A program made the position numbers and the translations under genes. This document shows, piece by piece, positions 26,642-37,060 of a DNA stretch of 64,000 nt. Source of the DNA: Bacteroidota bacterium (lineage in GTDB: Bacteria > Bacteroidota > Ignavibacteria > Tepidaquicellales > Tepidaquicellaceae); contig JAFDZO010000011.1 of the NCBI GenBank assembly GCA_018266845.1, positions 124,001 through 188,000 on the forward strand, written 5' to 3'. The notes beneath the pieces are model-generated. The model searched no databases. It saw only the letters and a list, made by a program, of their open reading frames with translations, and had not been told where the DNA came from. How positions within the stretch are numbered: position 1 is the stretch's first letter; the number at the start of each line of letters is the position of its first letter.

Positions 26642-26842
26642 TCACTCTTTTGTAATTATGTAATTAAATTTGGTTTCTCCCGTTTCAATCATTTTATTAA
26701 TATACGGCGCGCACAATTGACAGTTTTGCGAAACTTCAATGAATTCTCTAACTTGTTCCAAAGTAGAAAGATTATTTTCCGTCATAATCTTTTTTACTTC
26801 AGAAAATTTTATATTTGAACATACACACCTGTTTATCAGCAT
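26642..26842 (-). CDS. Small BFD-like [2Fe-2S] protein
   Basis: A 66-residue protein with four cysteines spaced C-x-C-x32-C-x2-C (Cys6, 8, 41, 44), the pattern of bacterioferritin-associated ferredoxin-like [2Fe-2S] domains. It sits 3 bp after the cobalamin adenosyltransferase gene and 12 bp before the BtuG-like lipoprotein gene, so it belongs to the operon. An electron-transfer role in reducing cobalamin before adenosylation is plausible, but not shown. Confidence 0.75.
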   Translation of the reverse strand: MLINRCVCSNIKFSEVKKIMTENNLSTLEQVREFIEVSQNCQLCAPYINKMIETGETKFNYIITKE

Positions 26843-26845
26843 AGC

Positions 26846-27499
26846 TCAAAATTCAATTCCCAGCCTTGCGGGAATACCTTTATCAAAATAATGTTTAACT
26901 TTTCTCATTTCAGTTACAAGGTCAGCCTTCTCTTCGAGTCCTTCCCATAATTTGTGTCCGGTTAATACAAGTTCAAACCTTCGATTTTTGTTGTACTCAT
27001 TGATTAAACTCTCAACATCTTCTTTTTCTAATAAGTGATATACAACTGCAGCAACCGCTTCATCTAGAATCAGTAAATCAATATCTCCGTTTCTTATTAA
27101 GTCAGAGGCAATCTGGAGTCCCCTTTTCGCCTCTGCAAAATCTTCTTCTGCATTTTTAAATCTGAACGTTCCATCTTCATTCATCCGCTCACATCCTGTA
27201 GGATAGATTTCTATCGGATAGCCGATTTCCTTCAGCTTTCTTAAAATATTTCTTTCTGCATAATGCTCATTGTGTCCGTCATAGCCTTTATCGAATTGAA
27301 CAATAGCAACTTTTTTACCTGCTCCAAGCGCGCGAATAGCCAGTCCCATTACAGATGTAGTTTTACCTTTGCCGTATCCATAATAGATATGTAACATGTG
27401 CTTATCTTTCTCTGAAAGATTTTTATATCCTTCGATAGTCTCTTTTATCTTTTCCTTAAATTTTGAGCCGCCGGAGCTTTTGGCATTCTCTTTTTTCAT
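26846..27499 (-). CDS. cobO: Cob(I)alamin adenosyltransferase, CobA/CobO/BtuR type
   Basis: Transfers the adenosyl group of ATP to cob(I)alamin to make coenzyme B12. The 217-residue protein has the P-loop G-Y-G-K-G-K-T-T (41-48), L-I-L-D-E-A-V-A-A and the family C-terminus V-T-E-M-R-K-V-K-H-Y-F-D-K-G-I-P-A-R-x-G-I-E. The N-terminal 30 residues are a lysine-rich extension. It sits in the btuB operon, where it would activate imported cobalamin. Confidence 0.95.
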   Translation of the reverse strand: MKKENAKSSGGSKFKEKIKETIEGYKNLSEKDKHMLHIYYGYGKGKTTSVMGLAIRALGAGKKVAIVQFDKGYDGHNEHYAERNILRKLKEIGYPIEIYPTGCERMNEDGTFRFKNAEEDFAEAKRGLQIASDLIRNGDIDLLILDEAVAAVVYHLLEKEDVESLINEYNKNRRFELVLTGHKLWEGLEEKADLVTEMRKVKHYFDKGIPARLGIEF

Positions 27500-27545
27500 A
27501 TTTTAATTTAACAAATTATAAACAAATTTTTCAATCAATAAGAAT

Positions 27546-28850
27546 TTACTTCACTAAGGTCATCTTTTTTGCTGATGAAAAGGAAGGAGTATTTAGCTTA
27601 TAAAAATATACACCTGATGACAGCTCCGAACCATTATAGCTCACTTCGTAAGTTCCTTTTGCTTTTGCCTCATCTAAGATTGTATTTATTTCTCTTCCAT
27701 TTGAATCATAAATTTTTAGTGAAACCTGTTCATTCTTGGGAATTGAAAAAATTATTTTTGTAAAAGGATTAAAGGGATTAGGATAATTTTGCTTTAGCGA
27801 GTAACCGGAAGCAATTTCGGAAACCTGATTTATATTTACAGTTGAGGTTCTGTCAAATATTACTCTTCTCGGCGCAATTCCTGTAGTAAAACTTTGTTCT
27901 AAGTTTCCCGTTCCGCCGTAAATAAACAAACTGCCTGACACTGTAAAATTCTTAGCATCACATATAAAGTGTTTATTGTTGGAGTAGTCATAATTGTATC
28001 CATAGAAGTAAATAAAAGAAGTCGCCGGATTATTAATAAACGTGTTTGCGCTTCCGGTTGATAAATTTAAACGGGATATATTATTTGAATAATCTATATA
28101 GTAAACGTTATCTGAATTTTTATCCACTGAAATATCTTTATCAAAGCCTTGGTTTAAAACATAGGTATCCAGAGTCTGAAAAGTATTGGGATCAATCTTA
28201 TATATCTTTCCATAATATCCATTACACCCTACAAGAAGTTTGCCGTCGTTAGAAATTGCAAGCGATGTAGGTTCAGTACTAAAATAAATTCTCCCGATAA
28301 CAGAATCGGTTTGTGAATTTATTATTGAAACGCTTGAATCTCTCGCTCCGCCAAATGCAGAAGTGTTACAGACAAAAACTCTATTTTGATACCCGAGTAT
28401 TTCCTGAGGGTATGAGCCGACGGTTAACTCTTTTATCACAGAAAAATTACTCATATTTAAAATGGTAACTTTACTTGCAGGACCGTTTGTAACGTAAATT
28501 TTGTTATTGGATGCAGTAAGAGAATAAGGATTCGCGCCGAATGACTGCGAATTTTGTATAGCTCCTGCACTATCCATTTTATAAATTTTACCTTGTCCAC
28601 CAAATCCTCCCTGCTCTAATACAAACAAGCTGGAATTAAACTTGAGTATCCCGTCAGGGTATAATCCTAAACTTCCGTTGCTTGTAATACTCAAAGAAAA
28701 TGCGCCTCCATTATACGTGTAAGCTGAAAGCTTTCCCGAGCCGGGAGAGCCATTTCCTTCGCTTAAAATATAAGCTTTTGTATTTTGAGTAAAGGATAGA
28801 TTTGAATTTGCAAGAAAAATAAAGACAAGAAACAGAGTAATTTTTTTCAT
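27546..28850 (-). CDS. BtuG-like beta-propeller with T9SS sorting domain
   Basis: 434 residues: signal peptide (cleavage near residue 22), a YncE-like propeller (about 28-345) and a C-terminal type A T9SS domain beginning L-K-Q-N-Y-P-N-P-F-N-P and ending M-T-L-V-K. It is the paralogue of the lipoprotein at 25577-26629 but is exported and anchored by T9SS. The gene starts 5 bp after btuB, so it likely cooperates with the receptor in cobalamin capture (inferred by analogy with BtuG). Confidence 0.82.
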   Translation of the reverse strand: MKKITLFLVFIFLANSNLSFTQNTKAYILSEGNGSPGSGKLSAYTYNGGAFSLSITSNGSLGLYPDGILKFNSSLFVLEQGGFGGQGKIYKMDSAGAIQNSQSFGANPYSLTASNNKIYVTNGPASKVTILNMSNFSVIKELTVGSYPQEILGYQNRVFVCNTSAFGGARDSSVSIINSQTDSVIGRIYFSTEPTSLAISNDGKLLVGCNGYYGKIYKIDPNTFQTLDTYVLNQGFDKDISVDKNSDNVYYIDYSNNISRLNLSTGSANTFINNPATSFIYFYGYNYDYSNNKHFICDAKNFTVSGSLFIYGGTGNLEQSFTTGIAPRRVIFDRTSTVNINQVSEIASGYSLKQNYPNPFNPFTKIIFSIPKNEQVSLKIYDSNGREINTILDEAKAKGTYEVSYNGSELSSGVYFYKLNTPSFSSAKKMTLVK

Positions 28851-28855
28851 ATATA

Positions 28856-30763
28856 TTAGAATGAATAGTTTAGATTTATTTTAAAAGTATAATTTCTAAG
28901 AGGTGCAGGGTATCCTGCAATGAGTTGATAATCAGAATTTGTGATATTATTGATTTCAAATTTAAACGAAGCCGAATAATCAGAAATTTTCAAATCGTAA
29001 AAAATATTTCCGTCCAAAGAATTTACAGAATTCATCGGGCTTAAATTTTCAGTATCTGAATATCTTTTCCCGGTGTAAGTGTGAAATAAATTTATCCCGA
29101 AATTTTTTAAACTAGCGCTAAACGAAGATTGTGTTTGTTCATCAGGAATGTAAATTATTTGTTTGTTAGACGACGGGTCATTCGGAAAATCCTCGCTGGT
29201 TTTCTTTGAACTACTTCTTGTATAGGAAAGAGAAAGTGATACAGAAAAATCTTTTAATTCAAAATTAATTTTTCCATCAGACATAAAAATTTCCGATTTG
29301 CTTTTCCCAACATTAAACGGCTTCCAAATGAAATACCTCTGAGGCAGCCATACTATTCTATCAACTGCCTCTACATTCATATAGGAAAAATCGAAAGTAT
29401 AGTCCACCGTATTTTTTCCGCTAAAAATAAAACCCGCTTCATAATTTTGGGAGTACTCAGGCTTTAAATCAGGGTTTCCCCAGGATTTCCAATACAGCCC
29501 GTTAAACGTTGGAGCAGCGAAATTTCTGCTAACATTTCCCCTTAAATGCAGGTTAATTTTTTCAAAGGGTTTGTAGTTTAACCCAAATTGATAAGTTACT
29601 GCGCCGGTCTTTATATCGGATATATAATCATATCGTACAGACGGGAAAAAACTCAAATTATTGATTACAATTTTTGATGAAGCAAAAATTGCATAATGTT
29701 TTCTATTTATGTTATCATTCAATTCATTGCTGTATAATGCAGCATACTGAATCTCATTTCCGAAGTTGAAAGAGTTATTTTTGGAATTAATTTCAACTTT
29801 GTTTAAAGAAGCAAGCAGAATATTTTTATAATAGCTCAACAAGACCGGGTATGTGTTATAATTCATCAGGTTATTCTGATAATTAAAATCGGAGGTGAAC
29901 GTAATATTTTTTTTCTGAAATGAATATTTCAAAATATTATTCCAGTTTTTATCAAGCTGGACTGTATTCGGAGGAGTGTTTCCTGTTTCAACACCGGGTA
30001 CTTCACGATATGAATTTACAAATTGCGCATAATAACTTAGCGCTGAGTTTTTACCTAAAAGATATTCGGAGTTAAGCGAATAGTTCGAGATTTCGAAAGC
30101 TGATTTCGATTTGTTTCTCAGTTCAATATTCGTCCCGTCATCAAAATAAAACTTATAATCATTATCCGATTTTTCAGATGTAAGGGAAAAATGATATTTG
30201 AGTTTTTTAAAACTATTTGAAATTTTAAAAAGATATTTTTTAAAATTGTACGAACCAATCTCCCCGCCCGCTTTAACATTTAACTTCTTGCTTGAAACAT
30301 CATCGGTAATAATATTTACAACTCCTCCCATTGCATCGGAGCCATACATTGAACTAAAGCCGTTATTCATAACTTCAATTTTTTGAATATCTCCGGCAGG
30401 GATTAATGACAAATCAGTTTGCCCGTTTTGAATAGAGTTCAGCTTTGAGCCGTTTAGTAAAATCACAGTATGCTCCGCGCCGAGTCCGTTAATAGAAATC
30501 GTCTGCAATGAAGATGAATTGCCATAAGATTTCACATAAACTCCCAGAACGGTTTTCAAAATATCGGAAATATTCGCGCTGTTCCTTCTTTGAATGGATT
30601 TTTTATTCAGCACAGATATATGCGAAGGAGCGGATAAAGGATTTATTTCATTATAAAAGGAAGTTATCTCAATTTGGTCAATTGAATAAAGTGAGGAATC
30701 CTGCGTTTGCGAAAAAGCAAGATTAAAAACAAACAGTAATATGAAGCTAAGTGGTAATTTCAA
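28856..30763 (-). CDS. btuB: TonB-dependent cobalamin receptor (BtuB-like)
   Basis: 635 residues: signal peptide (cleavage A-F-S-Q near residue 19), plug domain (I-S-D-I-L-K-T-V-L-G-V, I-S-I-N-G-L-G-A-E-H-T-V-I-L-L-N-G, M-Y-G-S-D-A-M-G-G-V-V-N-I-I-T) and a beta-barrel ending F-K-I-N-L-N-Y-S-F. The length is near E. coli BtuB. The start is TTG at 30761-30763; no in-frame ATG lies upstream. Placement directly downstream of a cobalamin riboswitch and upstream of cobO strongly supports cobalamin as ligand. Confidence 0.92.
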   Translation of the reverse strand: MKLPLSFILLFVFNLAFSQTQDSSLYSIDQIEITSFYNEINPLSAPSHISVLNKKSIQRRNSANISDILKTVLGVYVKSYGNSSSLQTISINGLGAEHTVILLNGSKLNSIQNGQTDLSLIPAGDIQKIEVMNNGFSSMYGSDAMGGVVNIITDDVSSKKLNVKAGGEIGSYNFKKYLFKISNSFKKLKYHFSLTSEKSDNDYKFYFDDGTNIELRNKSKSAFEISNYSLNSEYLLGKNSALSYYAQFVNSYREVPGVETGNTPPNTVQLDKNWNNILKYSFQKKNITFTSDFNYQNNLMNYNTYPVLLSYYKNILLASLNKVEINSKNNSFNFGNEIQYAALYSNELNDNINRKHYAIFASSKIVINNLSFFPSVRYDYISDIKTGAVTYQFGLNYKPFEKINLHLRGNVSRNFAAPTFNGLYWKSWGNPDLKPEYSQNYEAGFIFSGKNTVDYTFDFSYMNVEAVDRIVWLPQRYFIWKPFNVGKSKSEIFMSDGKINFELKDFSVSLSLSYTRSSSKKTSEDFPNDPSSNKQIIYIPDEQTQSSFSASLKNFGINLFHTYTGKRYSDTENLSPMNSVNSLDGNIFYDLKISDYSASFKFEINNITNSDYQLIAGYPAPLRNYTFKINLNYSF

Positions 30764-30782
30764 AATGAGTATAAGAAAAAAA

Positions 30783-30832
30783 TCCCGTTTTCTTTACCTG
30801 AATCATCATAAAAAACAATAAAGAAAACGGGA
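30783..30832 (-). terminator. Leader terminator between riboswitch and btuB
   Basis: A 14-bp perfect stem, TCCCGTTTTCTTTA (30783-30796) and TAAAGAAAACGGGA (30819-30832), followed on the minus strand by seven T residues before the btuB start. This is a typical riboswitch expression platform: cobalamin binding would favour termination and shut the operon. Confidence 0.85.
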
Positions 30833-30879
30833 CTTCCCGTACTCATTTGCCTTTATCATTTCCCACGATGACTTTGGTT

Positions 30880-31040
30880 ATATTTGCGGCAGGTCTCCTG
30901 ACTTATGAGCTATTTGCATCCGCCTTCCCGTTTTTAAACAGTGGCAAAGTAGATGCTCTTCTCAATTACAGTTGCGGGGACAGTCCCGGATTTTCACCGG
31001 ATTCCCTTTTAGTCCTTAATTAGGAACCGTAAATATTATA
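30880..31040 (-). promoter_or_regulatory. Cobalamin riboswitch
   Basis: Read on the minus strand, the order of conserved blocks is G-G-G-A-A-T, CCGGTGAAAATCCGGGAC, TGTCCCCGCAACTGTAA, GCCACTG, GGGAAGGCGGATGC and AAGTCAGGAGACCTGCC, which are the B12-box core elements. Outer P1 arms (ATATTTACGG and CCGCAAATAT) close the domain. The boundaries are set by these arms and are approximate. It precedes btuB, with a terminator between. Confidence 0.96.
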
Positions 31041-31168
31041 TAGAGAACTTATACAAATATAATTATAATTTTTCTGAAATCCTATATGAGCAAATCATAC
31101 TTTTTGTCTTCCGCATTAGCGAATTTTGTATAGAAAATTTTTTGCAACTTAATTTCCATAATATCTAA

Positions 31169-32566
<1,398 letters not shown>

Positions 32567-32576
32567 ATAACAAAGG

Positions 32577-32616
32577 AAAATAGTCCGTCCGGTGTTATCG
32601 GGCGGACTATTTTTTA
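32577..32616 (+). terminator. Terminator of the tyrosine phenol-lyase gene
   Basis: Arms AATAGTCCG (32579-32587) and CGGACTATT (32603-32611), extended by inner CC/GG pairing, are followed on the plus strand by a T-run. It sits 10 bp after the stop codon. Confidence 0.85.
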
Positions 32617-32709
32617 TAAAAAAGAAACATAAACGCCATCGCTCCTATTGCAGCTAAAATTACGGGTATAGCGCTAAAAAATTCAACACACTTTAAAAAG
32701 CTAAAGGTT

Positions 32710-33126
32710 TTATTTTTTCTTTTCTGTTAAGCTTGCCCAATTCCCTGAATCGTCAACAAATACTGCCGCTACTCCATAAAATTCTTTTGTAGGCTCTTTT
32801 GTAAATTTAACCCCTTTAGCTTTCATTTCTTCATAGGTAGCATAAATATCTTCGCACTCATATGAAGCGCCGCCCATTTTGCCTGAGTTAAGCAAGCCCC
32901 TCATTGCCTCTGCGCTTGCCTCATCAAACATCATGCCCTTGGTTGCTTCCATTAAGACTAATTCAAATCCTTCCATTCCTTTTGGGCAAACTGTGAGCCA
33001 TCTTCCTTTATCAAATTTTGCATCAGTTACGATTTTAAAGCCAAGCTTATTTACATAAAAATCGTAAGCGCTGTCCTGATTTAAAACAAAAATGCAGTGA
33101 TGAGAAATTTTTGAAATCATTTTCAA
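32710..33126 (-). CDS. VOC (glyoxalase/bleomycin resistance-like) family protein
   Basis: 138 residues with two beta-alpha-beta-beta-beta units: opening K-I-S-H-H-C-I-F-V, a middle E-L-V-L-M-E and a closing A-A-V-F-V-D-D-S-G-N-W-A-S-L. This is the YaeR/PhnB-like single-chain VOC type used in homodimers. Substrate unknown. The AraC regulator gene lies 40 bp upstream on the same strand. Confidence 0.85.
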   Translation of the reverse strand: MKMISKISHHCIFVLNQDSAYDFYVNKLGFKIVTDAKFDKGRWLTVCPKGMEGFELVLMEATKGMMFDEASAEAMRGLLNSGKMGGASYECEDIYATYEEMKAKGVKFTKEPTKEFYGVAAVFVDDSGNWASLTEKKK

Positions 33127-33166
33127 TTTTTTTTTGATTAATTAATGTACAAATATAGGGAGAGAT

Positions 33167-33619
33167 TTAGGAACGGGCTTCTTGAAAATTGCTTTTTTTA
33201 TGCTCAACAAATTTTCCTGCAAAACATCCCGGAATAAAATTCAGCGGCTTCTTTTTAATTTGCATTTTTAATGCAATCTGTTGTGATTTGTATTCAGAAG
33301 GAGTATTGCCTGCTTCCCTTTTGAACAATCCTGTAAACGAGCTGACACTATCAAAGCCTACGGCGTAGCACACTTCTGTTACGGTCATTTCGTTTTTTAA
33401 TAGCTGCTTGGCTTCTTCAATTCTAACCGAAGTAAGATATTGATGTGGTGTCTTTCCGTATGTTTTTTTGAAAAGTCTTATGAAATGAAATTTAGAAAAG
33501 TAAGCTTCATCGGCAATATCATTTACATCAATCGCTTCGGCAAAGTGCTCATCAATGAACATCTTCGCCTGGACAATTCTTTTGTAAAGATACATTTTGG
33601 GATAAGAGTCTTTCTCCAT
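33167..33619 (-). CDS. AraC-family transcriptional regulator (DNA-binding domain only)
   Basis: 150 residues, mostly the two-helix-turn-helix AraC domain: I-D-V-N-D-I-A-D-E-A-Y-F-S-K-F-H-F-I-R-L-F-K then V-T-E-V-C-Y-A-V-G-F-D-S-V-S-S-F. There is no sensor domain; the last 35 residues are basic and unassigned. It may regulate the VOC-protein gene next to it. Confidence 0.9.
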   Translation of the reverse strand: MEKDSYPKMYLYKRIVQAKMFIDEHFAEAIDVNDIADEAYFSKFHFIRLFKKTYGKTPHQYLTSVRIEEAKQLLKNEMTVTEVCYAVGFDSVSSFTGLFKREAGNTPSEYKSQQIALKMQIKKKPLNFIPGCFAGKFVEHKKSNFQEARS

Positions 33620-33629
33620 TTATGTTAAC

Positions 33630-34052
33630 CTACTTCACAAACTGCTTCACTGCATTTGTTTGCGTTTCTATTTTATCGAAAATCATTTCATCTTTTACAG
33701 GTGAATAATATTCCTGCAATAATAAATTTTTCATCGTTCCATTATCATCGTAACTTAATAAATATAAAGAACCTGAAATTTTTTCAAGAGTTACCTTATT
33801 TGATTTTGAAACCATCGGATAAATAACTTCTTCGAGATAAATCTGCAAATCTTCGTTTTCATCCCCTGCTATATCCTGAACTAAAGTTGAGCTGAATATT
33901 TCTTCTTTGGTCATGTTTGTATCCGTGTCATCAACTGCGTTATTCTGCTGGCTTGTAGTCTGGTTCTGTTTGTTATCTGTCTTCTGCTTATCCTCTTTAG
34001 AACATGAAATAAAAAGTACTGCAAGTAATACAAATGGAATAATTTTTAACAT
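33630..34052 (-). CDS. Putative lipoprotein
   Basis: A 140-residue protein with a lipoprotein signal ending L-F-I-S-C, then a Gln/Asn/Thr-rich linker and a small acidic domain with no recognised family. It ends just 10 bp before the AraC gene and is on the same strand. Confidence 0.6.
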   Translation of the reverse strand: MLKIIPFVLLAVLFISCSKEDKQKTDNKQNQTTSQQNNAVDDTDTNMTKEEIFSSTLVQDIAGDENEDLQIYLEEVIYPMVSKSNKVTLEKISGSLYLLSYDDNGTMKNLLLQEYYSPVKDEMIFDKIETQTNAVKQFVK

Positions 34053-34079
34053 CTGATTTATTATTTTAAAATTTTTAAA

Positions 34080-34523
34080 TTAAACTCTGTAGTGAACGGG
34101 TTCAAAAGTTAACTCATTTTGATTTAACTTTTTTACAAATAAAATTTCTGCCTGCGGCTGAATGTTGTGTATTACGCCTGATTTTTGCCAACCATGCCTT
34201 TCAAAAAATCCAAGCATAATTGCGTTATCATCTTCAGTGGAAGAAAAAATCAGTTCGGCATTTTCATCTTTATAAATTTTTTCTGCCTGCTCGTATAATC
34301 TTCTTGCTACTCCCCTCTGCCTGAATTCTTTATTTACGCATACAAACTGCACAAACGGCCGGTCGTAAAAACTTCTGTTATGGGTAAGATAGCCTGCTAC
34401 TTTATCCTCAATCAAAGCAACAATTATCTCACCTCGTTTAATTTCTTCTTTTCTGTCTCTGGCAAATACATCGAATGCATCAATACCCGGGAAATCTTCT
34501 AATGTCGCTTCTCTTATTATCAT
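34080..34523 (-). CDS. GNAT-family N-acetyltransferase
   Basis: 147 residues with the acetyl-CoA-binding motif A in F-V-C-V-N-K-E-F-R-Q-R-G-V-A-R-R-L-Y-E-Q-A and the preceding strand. Substrate cannot be predicted. Possibly co-transcribed with the lipoprotein and AraC genes (27-bp gap). Confidence 0.9.
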   Translation of the reverse strand: MIIREATLEDFPGIDAFDVFARDRKEEIKRGEIIVALIEDKVAGYLTHNRSFYDRPFVQFVCVNKEFRQRGVARRLYEQAEKIYKDENAELIFSSTEDDNAIMLGFFERHGWQKSGVIHNIQPQAEILFVKKLNQNELTFEPVHYRV

Positions 34524-34530
34524 TTTTATT

Positions 34531-34624
34531 TCAACACTAAAACACTAAACTCACAAAACGACACTAAAATATAATTTAAAAAAATTTTGTGGATTTTTGT
34601 GTGCTTCGTGTTTTAGTGTTAAAT
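34531..34624. repeat. MITE-like inverted repeat element (AACACTAAAACAC family)
   Basis: Arms of about 38 bases, starting AACACTAAAACAC on the left and ending GTGTTTTAGTGTT on the right, with a short AT-rich centre. No coding capacity. The inner TTTTGTGTGCTT text also occurs in the repeat at 51107-51307. Confidence 0.75.
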
Positions 34625-34692
34625 CAATTTATAAAAAATGCCAACACAAATATTTGCATTGGCATTATAAATTTTAACGAACGGAAAATAAT

Positions 34693-35886
34693 TTATTTTA
34701 TAATTCCGAAATCTTTTCCGATTTCTCCGAATATCTCAAGTATTCTGTTCAGGTGCTCATCCTGATGTGTAGCCATGTAAGAAGTTCGCAACATTGCCAT
34801 TCCTACCGGAACTCCCGGAGAAATGAACGCATTAACAAAAACCCCTTTATCAAACAACGCTCTCCAAAATTTGAAAGTAATATCATCCTGACCTAATACA
34901 ACAGGAACAATTGCTGTTTCGCTTTCGATTACATTGAATCCCATATCCTTAAATCCTTTTCTCATCTTAGCAGCGTTAGCAATAAGCTTATCTATTCTTT
35001 CCGGTTCTGCCATTAAAATATCAAGTGCAGCGCTTGCAGCAGCTACAGAAGCGGGAGTCGGTGATGCAGAGAAAATCAAGGCAGGAGCATGATGCTTTAA
35101 ATAATTTATCACTGCCCTTTCACCTGCTACAAATCCGCCTAAAGAAGCAAATGTTTTTGAGAACGTACCCATTACCATATCAACTTCATTATCAAGACCG
35201 AATTTAGAAGCTGTTCCTCTTCCGCCTTTTCCGATAACACCTGTTGAGTGAGCATCGTCAATTAAAATTCTTGCATTATATTTTTTGCAAAGCTCTACAA
35301 GCTTAGGCAAATGAACAATTTCACCTGTAGTTGAAAACACACCATCACTGGCAACAAGTTTAGCAGCGTCAAGCGGAATTTTTGAAAGCACTTTTTCAAG
35401 GTCTTCCATATTATTGTGTTGATAACGCTTGAATTCGGCAAAGCCGCCTTTAGCCATCATATTTGCTGCAACTATACATGCGTGGTTATCTTTATCTGAA
35501 ATTATATACTCGCCTTTGTTTACCAGGGTTGGAATTATTCCCTGAGCCGTCTGATAGCCGGTTGAAAAAAGCAGAACTGCCTCTTTTCCGAAAAATTCGG
35601 CAAATTTATGTTCTAAATTGATGTGTAAATCAAGGGTGCCGGTCAGATATCTTGAACCTGAACAGCCTGTTCCGTATTTTCTGATAGCTTCTAATGCAGC
35701 TTCTTTTACTTTCGGGTGAGCCGTTAAGCCAAGATAATTATTAGAGCCTGCCATGATAATCTTTCTGCCTTCAATCTGTACAACGGGTCCTTCGTTTTCC
35801 TCAATTGCTCTGAAATATGGGTATAATCCGCTTGCCTTTACTTCATCTGCTCTTGTGAAATTATAACACTTTTGAAATAAATCCAT
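34693..35886 (-). CDS. Alpha-oxoamine synthase family enzyme, probably serine palmitoyltransferase
   Basis: PLP-dependent fold-type I enzyme of 397 residues. The family motifs are [15 protein letters not shown] and F-S-K-T-F-A with the PLP lysine. Relatives are Kbl, BioF and SPT. The N-terminal Y-P-Y-F-R-A-I-E...V-V-Q-I-E-G-R-K and [15 protein letters not shown] resemble bacterial serine palmitoyltransferases of Bacteroidota, which make 3-ketosphinganine from serine and palmitoyl-CoA. BioF or Kbl cannot be ruled out from sequence alone. The divergent SDR gene next to it supports a lipid role. Confidence 0.8.
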   Translation of the reverse strand: MDLFQKCYNFTRADEVKASGLYPYFRAIEENEGPVVQIEGRKIIMAGSNNYLGLTAHPKVKEAALEAIRKYGTGCSGSRYLTGTLDLHINLEHKFAEFFGKEAVLLFSTGYQTAQGIIPTLVNKGEYIISDKDNHACIVAANMMAKGGFAEFKRYQHNNMEDLEKVLSKIPLDAAKLVASDGVFSTTGEIVHLPKLVELCKKYNARILIDDAHSTGVIGKGGRGTASKFGLDNEVDMVMGTFSKTFASLGGFVAGERAVINYLKHHAPALIFSASPTPASVAAASAALDILMAEPERIDKLIANAAKMRKGFKDMGFNVIESETAIVPVVLGQDDITFKFWRALFDKGVFVNAFISPGVPVGMAMLRTSYMATHQDEHLNRILEIFGEIGKDFGIIK

Positions 35887-35989
35887 TTAACTCCTATTAA
35901 TTTTTAATTCAAGGGTAAATATTTTAAAATAGAAAATACTAATTATTCTATCTAACTTCTATGTTAAAATTTAATAATAATTTAATAGA

Positions 35990-36973
35990 TTGAAAGCTTT
36001 TATAACCGGAGCAACAGGATTTGTGGGCAGCCATTTAGTTGATAAATTGCTCGCAAAAGAATACGAAGTATATTGCCTGAAAAGAAAGACTTCATCCACA
36101 AAATGGCTCGATGGAAAAAATGTAAATTATGTTGACGGCGACCTCTTTTCAAATGAAGTTCTTGAAAAAACCATAAAAGATATGGATTATGTGTTTCATG
36201 TTGCAGGAGTTGTGAAATCCAAAGATAAAGAAGGATTTATAAAAGGAAACCAGCTTGCAACAAGAAACCTGATTGAAATTACATACAAAGTTAATCCCAA
36301 TATTAAAAAATTTGTGCATGTTTCATCACTGGCAGCCGTTGGTCCTAATTTAGACGATAAACCGATTACCGAAGAAACGCCTTACCACCCGATAACCACT
36401 TACGGCTATACAAAACGGGATGCCGAGCTTGAAGTAATGAAGTATGCGGACAAAATGAACGTTACAATCGTAAGACCGCCGGCTGTTTTCGGTCCGCGCG
36501 ATACTGAGGTTTTCGTTTATTTTCAAACTTTTGCAAAAGGCTTAAACAGCGTCATTGGATTACGTGAAAAATTTCTTACATTAGTCTATGTTGAAGATTT
36601 GGCCGATGCAATTGTTCTTGCAGGTGAAAAAGCCGAGGCAAAGGGGCAAAAATATTTTGTCGGCTTTGAAGAAGCATATAACTGGAAGCAAATCGGGGAA
36701 ATTACCGGAAAGCTTCTAGGCAAAAAGGCATTCAAAATTGCCTTACCTCATTTTATTGTTTTCACAGTTGGAGCATTTGCCCAGTTTTTTGCGGGATTTT
36801 CCAGCAAGCCAGCAACTTTAAACCTTGAAAAATGCAGGGATATTACTCAAGTACGCTGGGTCTGCTCAGTTCAGAAAGTTAAAAAGGAGCTTGGCTTCAA
36901 ATCGAATTACACTTTGGAATCGTCTTTTAAAAAGACTATTGACTGGTATAAAGAACAAGGCTGGATAAAGTAG
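35990..36973 (+). CDS. NAD(P)-dependent epimerase/reductase of the extended SDR family
   Basis: 327 residues. The Rossmann nucleotide motif T-G-A-T-G-F-V-G-S-H starts at residue 7, and the active site is Y-G-Y-T-K with the serine strand V-S-S-L-A-A-V-G before it. The start is TTG at 35990-35992; no better ATG exists. It is divergent from the SPT-like gene, so ceramide or 3-ketosphinganine reduction is a reasonable guess, as for CerR in Caulobacter, but unproven. Confidence 0.85.
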   Translation: MKAFITGATGFVGSHLVDKLLAKEYEVYCLKRKTSSTKWLDGKNVNYVDGDLFSNEVLEKTIKDMDYVFHVAGVVKSKDKEGFIKGNQLATRNLIEITYKVNPNIKKFVHVSSLAAVGPNLDDKPITEETPYHPITTYGYTKRDAELEVMKYADKMNVTIVRPPAVFGPRDTEVFVYFQTFAKGLNSVIGLREKFLTLVYVEDLADAIVLAGEKAEAKGQKYFVGFEEAYNWKQIGEITGKLLGKKAFKIALPHFIVFTVGAFAQFFAGFSSKPATLNLEKCRDITQVRWVCSVQKVKKELGFKSNYTLESSFKKTIDWYKEQGWIK

Positions 36974-37060
36974 TTTTCAGTTGGTAGTTGTCAGTTATCG
37001 GATATATTGTAACTGATTTAAATTATTACATATTAGAACCCTAAATATTACTCAAATTCT

